A stretch of 49,846 nucleotides of DNA, from positions 1 through 49,846 of the forward strand of contig JAJYBI010000026.1 of the NCBI GenBank assembly GCA_021779095.1, given 5' to 3'. This stretch comes from Deltaproteobacteria bacterium (GTDB lineage: Bacteria; Desulfobacterota; Desulfuromonadia; Geobacterales; JAJYBI01). The notes under the pieces were generated by a model, which saw nothing but the letters and a program-made list of their open reading frames with translations, was not told the origin of the DNA and did not search any database. This document shows, piece after piece, positions 24,760 through 33,516 of this stretch (positions are counted from its first letter, which is position 1; the number at the start of each line of letters is the position of its first letter). The translations under genes were made by a program, and so were the position numbers.

Positions 24760-26343
24760 TCAGTCGTTCTGGAACGCCGGGTTGATCTCGATCGTCGCCT
24801 TGGCCCGCAGCCCCTTGATCCAGGCGGTCAGGGCCTCGTCCTGCTTCTTCGGCAGGAGCGTCTTCTTGATTTCGTCCTTCACCTTGGCGAAGTCGGCGGC
24901 GCTGGCCTCGGTGCGGCTCTTCAGGGAGACGGCGTACCAGCTGTCACCGACCTTGAACGGGGTCTTGGCCGCCGGCGCCGCCGTGGTGAGGTCGAAGGCG
25001 GCGTTCATGATCTCGGGAGATGGCCCGATGCCGGGGACGTCTCCCTTCGCGCTGAAGCCGAAGGCGGGGGTGGTGTGGACCGCGAGCCCCGCGCCTCCCT
25101 TGGCCAGCTGCGCCAGGGCGGCTTCCGCCTTGGCCCGCGCCAGATCCCGCGCCTTGTCGGCGGCGGCGCGCGCCTCAACCTGAGCCCGGATCTGGGCAAG
25201 CGGCGGTACGTCGGCCGGTTTCTGTTCCGTCACCTTCAGGATGAACAGACCCCGGGGTGTATCCACCGGGCCGGTGATCTCGCCTTCCTTCGCACCGAAG
25301 ATCCGCTTGATCAGATCGGCATCGGCACCGAACTCGGCGGGGGGATGGGTCGCATCGAAAAGCGGGGTCGTGTGGACGGTGGCGCCGAGCTTCGACGCGA
25401 TCGCCTTCAGGTCGCTGCTCCCGCCCCCCTTGTGCATGACGTCGGCGGCCGTTTCGTACGCTTCCTCGGACGCCTTGCTCCGCAAGAGGTCGGCCTTTAC
25501 GCGGTCCGCAACCTTCTCGAAGGGGGTGATGTCCCCCTTGACCATATAGCGGTCGATGTTCTTCTGGTAGAACTCCTGGGTCTCTTCCTTCGTGGCGGTC
25601 ATCTTGGGCAGGTAGGAGGCCGGGTCGATCTGGAGATACGCGACGGCAACCCTGGCGGGCATCGTGAACTCCTGCTGGTGTCCCTCCAGGTAGCTGGTCA
25701 GGTCCTGGTCGGAGAGCTTCACGGAGCCTTTCAGCGCGGCCGGGGAGTAGGATACGTAGGAAAGCTCCACCTGATCGTGCTGTTTCTTGTACTCCTTCAG
25801 CGCTTCGTCGTCGGAGACGGTGACCTTGTCCCTGATCTGCTGGCGTGCCTTCTGGTTGATCAGCTCTTCCTTCTCGGACGCCTCGAAATCCGACGGGGTG
25901 ATCCGGTTCGCCTTGAGCATCGCGTCGTACTGGTTGAAGTCGAAGACGCCGTTTTTCTGGAATGCGGGGATGGCGTCGATGGCCTTCCGCACATCGTCCT
26001 TGCTGACACTGATCCCCATGTTGTCCGCCGCCTGGCGTACCAGTTCGGCGTCGATCAGGCTGTCCATCGCCATCTTCTTGATCCCCATCTGCTTTTCCAT
26101 CTCCGGGGTGAGGGATTTGCCGTACAGCTGCTCGTAGATGTTCCGCAGGCGGTAGTAGGCCCGCTGGTAGTCGTCGGGGGAGATCTTCGTCCCGTTCACC
26201 TTGACGGCGTAGTTGCCGCTGCCCCCCGATTTGCCCCCCTGTCCCCAGACGAGGAAGATGGTGCCGATGAACGAAAGGACGATGACGATGAAGACGAACT
26301 TGATGATGGGGGACTGCTGATACTTTCTCATGATGCCGAGCAT
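24760..26343 (-). CDS. PpiD-like periplasmic chaperone (SurA_N type), parvulin domain not seen
   Basis: 527 residues. A membrane anchor (residues 12-33, PIIKFVFIVIVLSFIGTIFLVW) is followed by a SurA-N-like chaperone region (VKVNGTKISPDDYQRAYYRL ... MDSLIDAELVRQAADNMGISVSKDDVRKAI). This is the PpiD architecture for folding outer-membrane proteins at the periplasmic face. I see no parvulin signature: no GG-D-L/M-G motif, and after the EFYQKNIDRYM stretch the sequence goes straight to the helical segment that follows the parvulin domain in E. coli PpiD (FEKVADRVKADLL). The C-terminal half (ITGPVDTPRGLFILKVTEQKP) resembles the PpiD C-terminus. AAGGAG lies about 11 bases before the ATG. Confidence 0.8.
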   Translation of the reverse strand: MLGIMRKYQQSPIIKFVFIVIVLSFIGTIFLVWGQGGKSGGSGNYAVKVNGTKISPDDYQRAYYRLRNIYEQLYGKSLTPEMEKQMGIKKMAMDSLIDAELVRQAADNMGISVSKDDVRKAIDAIPAFQKNGVFDFNQYDAMLKANRITPSDFEASEKEELINQKARQQIRDKVTVSDDEALKEYKKQHDQVELSYVSYSPAALKGSVKLSDQDLTSYLEGHQQEFTMPARVAVAYLQIDPASYLPKMTATKEETQEFYQKNIDRYMVKGDITPFEKVADRVKADLLRSKASEEAYETAADVMHKGGGSSDLKAIASKLGATVHTTPLFDATHPPAEFGADADLIKRIFGAKEGEITGPVDTPRGLFILKVTEQKPADVPPLAQIRAQVEARAAADKARDLARAKAEAALAQLAKGGAGLAVHTTPAFGFSAKGDVPGIGPSPEIMNAAFDLTTAAPAAKTPFKVGDSWYAVSLKSRTEASAADFAKVKDEIKKTLLPKKQDEALTAWIKGLRAKATIEINPAFQND

Positions 26344-26401
26344 TGGGGGGGTGACTCCTTTGCGCGAATTTCCCGCCCCCCGGAGTGGAGGCGGAACGGG
26401 C

Positions 26402-26431
26402 ATGATACTATAGCTTCACCGGAAATTGCAA
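26402..26431 (-). promoter_or_regulatory. Predicted promoter of the PpiD-like gene
   Basis: TTGCAA, 18-base spacer, TATCAT on the minus strand, 58 bases before the start codon. Confidence 0.4.
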
Positions 26432-26477
26432 TATCTAGATGGTTCTCATGATTGTGCGGCGCGGGCTCGTTGCGGGG

Positions 26478-28025
26478 TCAGTGCAGGCCGACGGGGGGAC
26501 GGTGGTGCTGCGGCTTCTTCAGCAGCAGCAGCAGCGGGATGATGACGATGAAGGCGATCCCCACGGTCCAGAAGATCCGGTTGTAGGCGAGCATCGCCGC
26601 CTGGCGCAAGGTTACGCCGTAGAGCGCGGCAAGGGCCTGCTTCTGCGCGGTGACCGCATCGGTGCCGCGGGCGATGAAACCGTTCGTCATGGCGGCGAGC
26701 CGGTTCTGCCAGGCCGGGTTGTAGGGGGTCGTGTTGGCCACGAGTTCGTTCTGGTAGAACTGGCCGAAGCGGGCCAGCATCGTGGCGGCGATGGCGATCC
26801 CCACGCCGCCGCCGATGTTGCGCAACAGGTTGAACATCCCGGTGGCGTTACCCATCTCCTCCCGGGGGATGGTCGCCAGGGTGACGGTGGTGAGCGGCAC
26901 GAAGATCATGGCGAGCCCGACCCCCAGCACCACCCGCGGCCAGACGAAGTCCCAGTAGGAGGCGTCCAGGGTGAACCCCTGCATCAGGTGCATGGCCCAG
27001 GCGGCGATGATGAGCCCGACCAGCACCACCTTGCGGCCGTCGTATTTCGAGATGACGGCACCGACGAACGGCATGGTGATGAGGGTGGCCACCCCGCCGG
27101 GCGCCAGCACCATCCCGGCATCGGTGGCGCTGTATCCCATGAGGGTCTGGAGGAAGAGCGGGATCAGCATGATGGAGCTGTAGAGGCAGAACCCCACGAA
27201 GAACATGATCGTGTTCCCCGCCGAGAACGAAATGTTCCTGAAGAGCCTGAGGTTCACGATCGGATGTTCGTGCTTCAGTTCCACGTACAGGAGCATCAGG
27301 AGCGACACGGCGGAGACCACCGACATGGTGATGATGAAGGGGGAGCTGAACCAGTCGTCGTGCTGTCCCTTGTCCAGCACCACCTGCAGTGCGCCGAGCC
27401 CGACCACCAGGAAGGCGAGCCCCGCGTAGTCGATGGACATCCCCTGCTTGCGCTTCAGGTAAGGTGGATCGAAGATGAAGGTCGCCGCCATGACGGTCGC
27501 CAGGATGCCGATGGGGAAGTTGATGTAGAAGATCCAGTGCCAGCTCATGTTGTCCGTGATCCACCCGCCGAGGGCGGGACCGACGATCGGGCCGAACATG
27601 GCGCCGACCCCGAAGATGGCCATGGCCATCCCCTGCTGGTGGGGGGGGAAGGTCTCCATGAGGATCGCCTGGCTGATGGGGATGAGCGCCCCCCCCGCCG
27701 CCCCCTGGACGACCCGGAAGACGATGAGCGCGGCCAGGTTGGGTGCGGCGCCGCACAGAAGCGACGCGACGGTGAAGAGGACGATGCAGGTGATGAGGAA
27801 CCTTTTGCGGCCGAACACCCGCGCCAGCCAGCCGGTCATGGGGAGGATGATGGCGTTCGAAACGAGATAGGAGGTGAGCACCCAGGTGATCTCGTCGGTC
27901 CCGGCGTTGAGGCTCCCCTGCATGTGGGGGAGCGCCACGTTGGCGACGGACGTATCCACGATCTCCATGATGGCGGGGAGCATGACGGTGATCGTGATGA
28001 GCCATTTGTTGACGGTTTTTTCCAT
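26478..28025 (-). CDS. emrB: EmrB/QacA-family (DHA2) multidrug transporter
   Basis: 515 residues with about 14 hydrophobic helices, typical for DHA2 major facilitator pumps. Motifs: IMEIVDTSVANVALPHM in helix 1, TGWLARVFGRKR (motif A) after helix 2, FRVVQGAAGGALIP, and the motif C type GPIVGPALGGWI in helix 5. It should expel drugs or toxic compounds by proton antiport, working with EmrA and a TolC-like channel. The start MEKTVNKWL is favoured by family length, though no clear ribosome binding site precedes it. Repeat copy C lies between it and emrA. Confidence 0.93.
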   Translation of the reverse strand: MEKTVNKWLITITVMLPAIMEIVDTSVANVALPHMQGSLNAGTDEITWVLTSYLVSNAIILPMTGWLARVFGRKRFLITCIVLFTVASLLCGAAPNLAALIVFRVVQGAAGGALIPISQAILMETFPPHQQGMAMAIFGVGAMFGPIVGPALGGWITDNMSWHWIFYINFPIGILATVMAATFIFDPPYLKRKQGMSIDYAGLAFLVVGLGALQVVLDKGQHDDWFSSPFIITMSVVSAVSLLMLLYVELKHEHPIVNLRLFRNISFSAGNTIMFFVGFCLYSSIMLIPLFLQTLMGYSATDAGMVLAPGGVATLITMPFVGAVISKYDGRKVVLVGLIIAAWAMHLMQGFTLDASYWDFVWPRVVLGVGLAMIFVPLTTVTLATIPREEMGNATGMFNLLRNIGGGVGIAIAATMLARFGQFYQNELVANTTPYNPAWQNRLAAMTNGFIARGTDAVTAQKQALAALYGVTLRQAAMLAYNRIFWTVGIAFIVIIPLLLLLKKPQHHRPPVGLH

Positions 28026-28041
28026 GGATGAGAAAGGCCTT

Positions 28042-28260
28042 GCCACAGAGACACGGAGACACGGAGACACGGAGAAAACCTTGAAGACTGAAATAGTACA
28101 CGGAACAAATCTGAAAAGGCGGATAACTGCGGGTCAATCTCTTGTTCTTGCTTTAAAACCGGTCCCCAGATGTTGTTTAATCCGCCGTTATCCGATGTTT
28201 CCGCTTCTTCCGTGCACCATTGCCGTTCAGCTTTTCTCCGTGTCTCCGTGTCTCCGTGGC
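28042..28260. repeat. Long intergenic palindromic repeat, copy C
   Basis: 219 bases between emrA and emrB. It begins GCCACAGAGACACGGAGAC with three tandem ACACGGAG units and ends CTCCGTGTCTCCGTGGC with tandem copies of the complement. Its reverse complement is nearly identical to copy A across the whole core. The two halves can pair with each other, for example AGTACACGGA with the TCCGTGCACC side and GGATAACTGCGG with CCGCCGTTATCC. Confidence 0.88.
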
Positions 28261-28271
28261 AGGTTTTGACG

Positions 28272-29387
28272 CTAGAACGGGTTCAATCCGGCCAGTACGT
28301 CCCCCAGCTTCCGGCCGGTGAGGATCGTCGGCTCGACGCTCATCCCGACGCGCAGCAGGCGATCCGGGTCGCTGGACTTGTCGATGGCGATCTTCACCGG
28401 AATTCGCTGGACTACCTTCACGTAGTTGCCGGTGGCGTTCTCCGGCGGGAGGAGGGAGAAGGCGGCGCCGGTGCCGGCCATGATGCTGTCCACGGTCCCC
28501 TTGAACGTCTTGCCCGGATAGGCGTCCACGGTGAACTCGACCTGCTGGCCCGGTTTTACATAGGTCAGCTGCTTCTCCTTGTAGTTGGCCGTCACCCAGG
28601 TCTTGTCCAGCGCTACGATCGCCAGAAGCGGCTGTCCAGGCTGGACGTAGTTCCCCGTCTCCACCGACTTGCGCGTGACGTATCCGTCGGCGGGGGCGTA
28701 GATACGGGTGTAGGAGAGGTCCAGCTGCGACGCTTCAAGTTCTGCCCTGCTCTTGGCGATGCGGGCCTCCCTGCTGCCGCTACCGGCGATTCCCAGCATC
28801 GCTTCCGCGCGGTGCACCGCTTCCTCCGCCTCCTTGAGCCGGGCAGTCGCGACCTTCCGGGATGTCTCCAGCCGGTCCAGCTGTTCCCGGGAGATCACCT
28901 CCTTGGCAAAGAGCGCCTTTCCCCGCGTGAGATCGAGATTCACCTGGTCGAGCTGGGCGGCGGCCTGGTGTGCGGCGGCACGCGCCGCCTCTACGGTGGC
29001 GTACTCCCCCGACGTCTCGTTTTTAGCCATGGCGAGCTCCGCCTCGGCGGTGGCCGCGCGGGTGCGGTAGTCCGCGTCGTCGATCTCCGCCAGCAGGTCC
29101 CCCTTGTGCACGGGTTGGTTGTCTGCAACGAGCACCCGGCTCACCATCCCGGGTACGCGGGAGGATACGGCATGGACGTGGCTTTCGATGAATGCGTTGT
29201 CGGTGGAGATGTGGGTCTGACCGCGTACCCACAGATTGGTTCCCACGATGCAGCCGGTGGCGACCAAAAGGATCAGGATGATCGAGTTGCGCCGGCGCCG
29301 GCCGTTGCCCGGCCCCTTTTTCGGTTTTTCGGCGACCGCCGCCGGGGCGGAGGTGTCGCCGGTCGTCGTGGTGTGCTGTTCGTCCAT
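28272..29387 (-). CDS. emrA: EmrA-family membrane fusion protein
   Basis: 371 residues. A cytoplasmic Arg/Lys-rich start (KPKKGPGNGRRRR) and a single membrane helix (SIILILLVATGCIVGTNLWV) precede a periplasmic part with the biotinyl-lipoyl halves (TDNAFIESHVHAVSSRVPGMVSRVLV and IYAPADGYVTRKSVETGNYVQPGQPL) around an alpha-hairpin coiled coil (about 100-215). It bridges EmrB to the outer-membrane channel. AGGAG lies 9 bases before the ATG. tolC lies 22 bases upstream in the same direction. Confidence 0.94.
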   Translation of the reverse strand: MDEQHTTTTGDTSAPAAVAEKPKKGPGNGRRRRNSIILILLVATGCIVGTNLWVRGQTHISTDNAFIESHVHAVSSRVPGMVSRVLVADNQPVHKGDLLAEIDDADYRTRAATAEAELAMAKNETSGEYATVEAARAAAHQAAAQLDQVNLDLTRGKALFAKEVISREQLDRLETSRKVATARLKEAEEAVHRAEAMLGIAGSGSREARIAKSRAELEASQLDLSYTRIYAPADGYVTRKSVETGNYVQPGQPLLAIVALDKTWVTANYKEKQLTYVKPGQQVEFTVDAYPGKTFKGTVDSIMAGTGAAFSLLPPENATGNYVKVVQRIPVKIAIDKSSDPDRLLRVGMSVEPTILTGRKLGDVLAGLNPF

Positions 29388-29409
29388 CTCGTTGTTCTCC
29401 TGCGGTTGG

Positions 29410-30678
29410 TTACAGTTCGCCCAGCGCCTTCTTCACCCTGGCGGCCGCTACCTGGAAATCGAACACCGCCTGATAGTTGAGGGCCCGTGCCTGGGTCAGG
29501 AGGGTCTGGGCGTCGATGACCTCGGTGGCGGTCCCTACCTGCTCCTGGTAGCGGTCCCGGTTGATCCTTAAGTTCTCCTCACCCTGTTTGATCGCCTCTT
29601 CCGTGAGCGGAATCCGCTCCTTGGCCGCCTTGGCGTCGTTGTACGCGGTCAGGTATTCCGTCCGTACCGCCGCCGTCATCTCTTTGAGCCGCATCGAGGT
29701 ACGGGACCGGTTTTCCACCGACTGCCGGTAGCGGGCGGTGGTGGCCAGGCCGTCGAACAGGTTGAACTTTACCCCGACGGTGGCGGACATGATGGTCTGT
29801 TCCTTCACCTCGTTGTTCTTCACGTAGTCGGCGGCGAGGCGGGCGAACAGCTCCGGATAGTAGCCGCTCCTGCTCTCCGCCACGGTCTCTTCGTCGGCTC
29901 CCAGGGTGTTTTTCAGCGACCGGACCTCCTCGCGCCGGGCGATGGCCGCATCCAGGTCCGCCGGCGGTGGCTCGATGTTGTACTTTTGCGTGTCGACCAG
30001 GTCTGCCCGCCGGTCCGCCGGCCGACCGGTGAGGTAGTTGAGCCGGGTCCAGGCGTTGGCGAGCCGGTTGTTATCCGAAAGGAGCGACTGTTTGCTGGCG
30101 GCGAGCTTTACCTCCGCCTGCAAGAGGTCGTTGCGGGTGGTCACTCCCTGCTCGAACAGGTTCCTGGCCACCTCCAGGTGGCTTCCCATCTGTTCCACCT
30201 CCTGCTCCGCGGCGTGCACCAGTTTCTGATCCATCAGGATGCCGTAATAGGTTTCGATCACCTGCAGGAAGACCTCTTTTTCCTGCCCGGCGTAGGCGTG
30301 GCCGGCGGCGTCCCGCAGCAGTTCCGCCCGCCTGACCCGCGATTCCGTCCGTCCGAAATCGTAGAGCGTCTGGTTGAGGGTGGCGCTGAAGAAACCGTAG
30401 TCCGCATCCTGGGTCTTGAACCCGCCGAAGGGGGTGGCTACGGACTGGGGCGCCTGCTGGGCGGTATACCCCCCCTGCAGGTCGATGCGGGGGAGGTAGC
30501 CGCTGCGTGCCTGCGGGATCGCCTCCTGTGCGACCTTTTGGTCGTAGACGGCCCTGTTCAGGGAGGGGTTCGCCGTGGCGGCGCGTTTCAGGCAGTCGGA
30601 CAGGGTAAGCGTCTCCGCCGGGGCGGATACGGCCCCGAACAATAGAAGGAGTGCCGAAATGGCGAGGATGGTTTTCAT
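29410..30678 (-). CDS. TolC-family outer membrane efflux protein
   Basis: 422 residues. A Sec signal peptide (MKTILAISALLLLFGAVSAPA) precedes a TolC-type body of two repeated long helical hairpins; the first starts LTLSDCLKRAATANPSLNRAVYDQKVAQEAIPQA and the second near PPPADLDAAIARREEVRSLKN. It forms the outer-membrane exit duct for the EmrAB pump encoded next to it. GGAG precedes the ATG. Thirteen bases separate it from the MarR gene. Confidence 0.93.
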   Translation of the reverse strand: MKTILAISALLLLFGAVSAPAETLTLSDCLKRAATANPSLNRAVYDQKVAQEAIPQARSGYLPRIDLQGGYTAQQAPQSVATPFGGFKTQDADYGFFSATLNQTLYDFGRTESRVRRAELLRDAAGHAYAGQEKEVFLQVIETYYGILMDQKLVHAAEQEVEQMGSHLEVARNLFEQGVTTRNDLLQAEVKLAASKQSLLSDNNRLANAWTRLNYLTGRPADRRADLVDTQKYNIEPPPADLDAAIARREEVRSLKNTLGADEETVAESRSGYYPELFARLAADYVKNNEVKEQTIMSATVGVKFNLFDGLATTARYRQSVENRSRTSMRLKEMTAAVRTEYLTAYNDAKAAKERIPLTEEAIKQGEENLRINRDRYQEQVGTATEVIDAQTLLTQARALNYQAVFDFQVAAARVKKALGEL

Positions 30679-30691
30679 GACGGTTCTCCGG

Positions 30692-31105
30692 TCAGCGGCG
30701 CATCTTGATGAGGAGGGCGCGCAGGGTGTCGCATTCCTCGGTGGTGAGGGGGGAGGTGAAGCGGTCCAGGACGGTGACGGCGATGGCGCACAACTCCTTT
30801 TCCAGGCTCTTTCCCCGCGCCGTCAGACAGATGCGGTGGGCGCGGCGGTCCTCCGGATGGGGGAGCCGCTGCACGAGCCCCTCCTTGGCCAGCCGGTCGA
30901 TGAGCCCCCCCATGGTGGTGCGGTCGATCTGGCTCTTGTCCGAGAGTTCCGCCTGGGACAGGCCGTCCCTTTGCCAGAGGAACGCCAGGAGCGAGAACTG
31001 GGGGGGGGTGATGTTGTACGGGTCGAGTTCCTCCTTGAAAAGGGAGAAGCCGCGCTGGTGGACCTTGGCCAGGAGAAAACCGATGGTGTTTTCGATGTCG
31101 AGCAT
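30692..31105 (-). CDS. MarR-family transcriptional regulator
   Basis: 137 residues from ATG 31105 (GGAG 9 bases upstream); an in-frame GTG five codons earlier is an alternative. Winged-helix features: PPQFSLLAFLWQRDGLSQAELSDKSQIDRTTMGGLIDRLAKEGLVQRLPHPEDRRAHRICLTARG, the family's recognition helix and wing with the DRR motif. MarR proteins usually repress their own operon and release DNA on binding a small phenolic or drug-like ligand. As first gene of marR-tolC-emrA-emrB, it most likely controls the pump. Confidence 0.93.
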   Translation of the reverse strand: MLDIENTIGFLLAKVHQRGFSLFKEELDPYNITPPQFSLLAFLWQRDGLSQAELSDKSQIDRTTMGGLIDRLAKEGLVQRLPHPEDRRAHRICLTARGKSLEKELCAIAVTVLDRFTSPLTTEECDTLRALLIKMRR

Positions 31106-31134
31106 GGGAGCTGTCTCCACACGGTAATCGGTTA

Positions 31135-31162
31135 ATCATACATATAATCAGTATGCTGTCAA
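31135..31162 (-). promoter_or_regulatory. Predicted sigma70-type promoter of the marR efflux operon
   Basis: TTGACA, 16-base spacer, TATGAT on the minus strand, 30 bases before the marR ATG. The AT-rich DNA around the -10 box has three GATTA repeats, a plausible place for the MarR operator. Confidence 0.6.
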
Positions 31163-31206
31163 TTTGAAAATGTCACGGCCTTTGAGGGCCGGATGGTGCC
31201 GCCTGT

Positions 31207-33315
31207 TCAGTTGCTACGGGTGGCCACCGTCGGTGCGGTGAGGTAGAGCCGGCGGTAGATCTCCCGGCCGACCAGCACCTTCTTCACGTAGTCGCGGGTC
31301 TCGGGGAAGGGGATGTTCTCGATGAACTCGCTCCGGTCCATGGCGCCGAACTCCTTGAGCCAGCGGTCCACGTTGCCGGAGCCGGCGTTGTAGGAGGCGA
31401 TGACCGGTACGATGTTGCCGTTGTAGTAGTCGAGGAGTCCCTTCAGGTGGCGGGTGCCGAGGCGGAGGTTCACCTCGGGCTGGTACAGCCGGTCGGGGTC
31501 GGTCACGCTGCCGTCGACGGCCCGCGCCGTGGCCGGCATGAGCTGCATGAGACCACGGGCGCCGACGGGGGACTTCGCCCGGGGGGAGAACCTGCTCTCC
31601 GCCCGTACCAGTGCGAAGACGAGGCTCGGGTCGAGCCCGTTGGCAGCGGCAAACCGGGCGATCTCGCTCCGGAAGGCGTCCGGGTAGTTGATCCCCCAGA
31701 CGTATAGATTGTCCTGGTCCATCTGCCGTGGCGGTTCTTGGCGCAGTACCCCGGCGGCGCCGCTGTAGTCACCCATTTCCAGGTACATCCGAACGATGGC
31801 CATGGTCTGCCTGCCCCGCGCCCTGTTCCGCTTCTTCACGACCGCCAGTTCCAGGTGCGCCTCGTCGTACATCCCCAGGGCGATAAGCGCGGCGGCGCGC
31901 TCCAGCGGCTGCGTCTGCGGAATCAGGTCGATAAGGTCGCCGGTGATAAGCGGCTGTGACGGCGTCGCCGGGTTCGTCGACAGATACTGCAGGGTGTAGT
32001 ACCCGAGGGGGAACTCGGTCCGGAGCGCCGTGTAACACTGCGTGGCCGCATCCGGTTCTCCGGCGGCCTGGTGGGCGCGGCCGGACCAGTACAGCGCCTT
32101 TTCCCGGTACCCGCCGGAGGAGGTGAGTTTCGTGAATGCCGCAACCGCCGCGGGATACTCCTTCGCCTGGTAGGCGGCCCAGCCCGATTGCCAGAGGGCC
32201 GTCTGTTTCAGTCCGCAGTCGGGGTAGGTGGCTACGATCCGATCCAGCATGGCACGGGCATCGTCCCAGCGCCCCCGCCCCTTGAGAACGGACGCCGCAT
32301 ACAGCAGGGCGTCGTCCGCAAGCGATGACCGGGGCCAGGTCTCGACGACCCGCCGGTAGGTGGCGAGGGCCTCGTCCTTCCGGCCGGTACGGTCGAGGGC
32401 ACGGGCATGCCAGAAGGCGATCTCGTCGGCATCGCTGCCGGCGAGGGGGCCGCCGTCCAGTCCGGCGAGGGTCTTTTCCGCGTCGCGGTAGCGGCGTGCC
32501 CGGTACTGGGCCAGTCCCCGTTTCAGGGAGACCCGCCTGCGGAACTCCGCCGGCTGCGCGCTGCTGATGGCGTCGAAGACCGCCAGCGCCTGCGGATACC
32601 GTCTCAGGCTGTAGAGGGTGTTCCCCCGCTGAAGCAGCTCGTCGGGCGTGTACGGTGGCACGGCGACACCGTCAGCGGCGAGGCGGCGGAGCGCCTCGTC
32701 GGCGCGTTCCGCGAAGGGGGAGGCGGGATAGTCGCGCCAGATGGCCCGATAGCGGGCGACGGCCGCGTCCCGGTCACCCAGCTCCTCGCGGCAGAACGCC
32801 AGCTGGAACGAGGCCGCGATCGAATCCTGCCCGGCAGGGTACCGGGTGATGAAGTACTGATACATGGCGAGCGCCGACCTGTAATCCTTGCGCCCGATCT
32901 GGGCGTCGGCGGTGAGCTTCAGCGCCCGGCGCAGAAGAGGGCTGTCCGGATACTCGATCCTGAGCCGCTGCAGAAGGGGGATCGCCTCGTCGAACCGGTT
33001 GAGCCGGCAGAGGGCGTCTGCTCCGTGGTACAGGGCGAAGTCGGCGAGGAGCGGATAGCTGTCCGCAGCCTTGGCCAGGAGAGCGACGGCGGTTTCCCAC
33101 TGTGCGGTCCGCCAGGCGGCCATCCCCAGCAGGAAGGTGCGTTCCGGACTTTCGGGTGCCTTCAGCGCGGACTCGTAGCTGCCGCGGAATGCGCCGACCC
33201 GGTACTGCTCGGCAGCCGGACTGAGCACCGTGAGGGCGGGGGAAAGGGGAATGCCGGATGCGGGAATGGCGGCGGACAACAGCAGGATACAGAGGGCAAC
33301 GAGGCGGTACGGCAT
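31207..33315 (-). CDS. slt: Soluble lytic murein transglycosylase (Slt70-like, TPR-rich)
   Basis: 702 residues. A Sec signal peptide (MPYRLVALCILLLSAAIPASG) is followed by about 500 residues of TPR-like helical repeats (AIPLLQRLRIEYPDSPL, ALAVFDAI, AVAAFTKL). A C-terminal lysozyme-like SLT domain has catalytic Glu573 (VRAESRFSP), then GLMQLMPATA and ASYNAGSGNV. It cleaves peptidoglycan glycan strands in the periplasm with 1,6-anhydro product formation, serving wall turnover. GGGAG precedes the ATG. It is read divergently from rnr and has a clear promoter. Confidence 0.94.
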   Translation of the reverse strand: MPYRLVALCILLLSAAIPASGIPLSPALTVLSPAAEQYRVGAFRGSYESALKAPESPERTFLLGMAAWRTAQWETAVALLAKAADSYPLLADFALYHGADALCRLNRFDEAIPLLQRLRIEYPDSPLLRRALKLTADAQIGRKDYRSALAMYQYFITRYPAGQDSIAASFQLAFCREELGDRDAAVARYRAIWRDYPASPFAERADEALRRLAADGVAVPPYTPDELLQRGNTLYSLRRYPQALAVFDAISSAQPAEFRRRVSLKRGLAQYRARRYRDAEKTLAGLDGGPLAGSDADEIAFWHARALDRTGRKDEALATYRRVVETWPRSSLADDALLYAASVLKGRGRWDDARAMLDRIVATYPDCGLKQTALWQSGWAAYQAKEYPAAVAAFTKLTSSGGYREKALYWSGRAHQAAGEPDAATQCYTALRTEFPLGYYTLQYLSTNPATPSQPLITGDLIDLIPQTQPLERAAALIALGMYDEAHLELAVVKKRNRARGRQTMAIVRMYLEMGDYSGAAGVLRQEPPRQMDQDNLYVWGINYPDAFRSEIARFAAANGLDPSLVFALVRAESRFSPRAKSPVGARGLMQLMPATARAVDGSVTDPDRLYQPEVNLRLGTRHLKGLLDYYNGNIVPVIASYNAGSGNVDRWLKEFGAMDRSEFIENIPFPETRDYVKKVLVGREIYRRLYLTAPTVATRSN

Positions 33316-33386
33316 GGGGGCTCCCGGAATTTCGATCTATGTGAACCGGCGGCGGGCGAAAATGAGCACCCGGCGGACAGGACTCC

Positions 33387-33416
33387 ATACTAGCCGGAGC
33401 GGGGGGCAAAATGCAA
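33387..33416 (-). promoter_or_regulatory. Predicted promoter of slt
   Basis: TTGCAT, 18-base spacer, TAGTAT on the minus strand. A TTGACA on the opposite strand at 33448-33453 may be the -35 of rnr, but no -10 box at normal spacing was found for it. Confidence 0.5.
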
Positions 33417-33516
33417 CGGTTTCCTGCGGCGGGAGCCGGCTAAACGTTTGACATCACCGGTAAATCGTGCAAGTGTAGTGCCACGTTGGACGAATGAATC
33501 CCCATCGAGGTCCACC

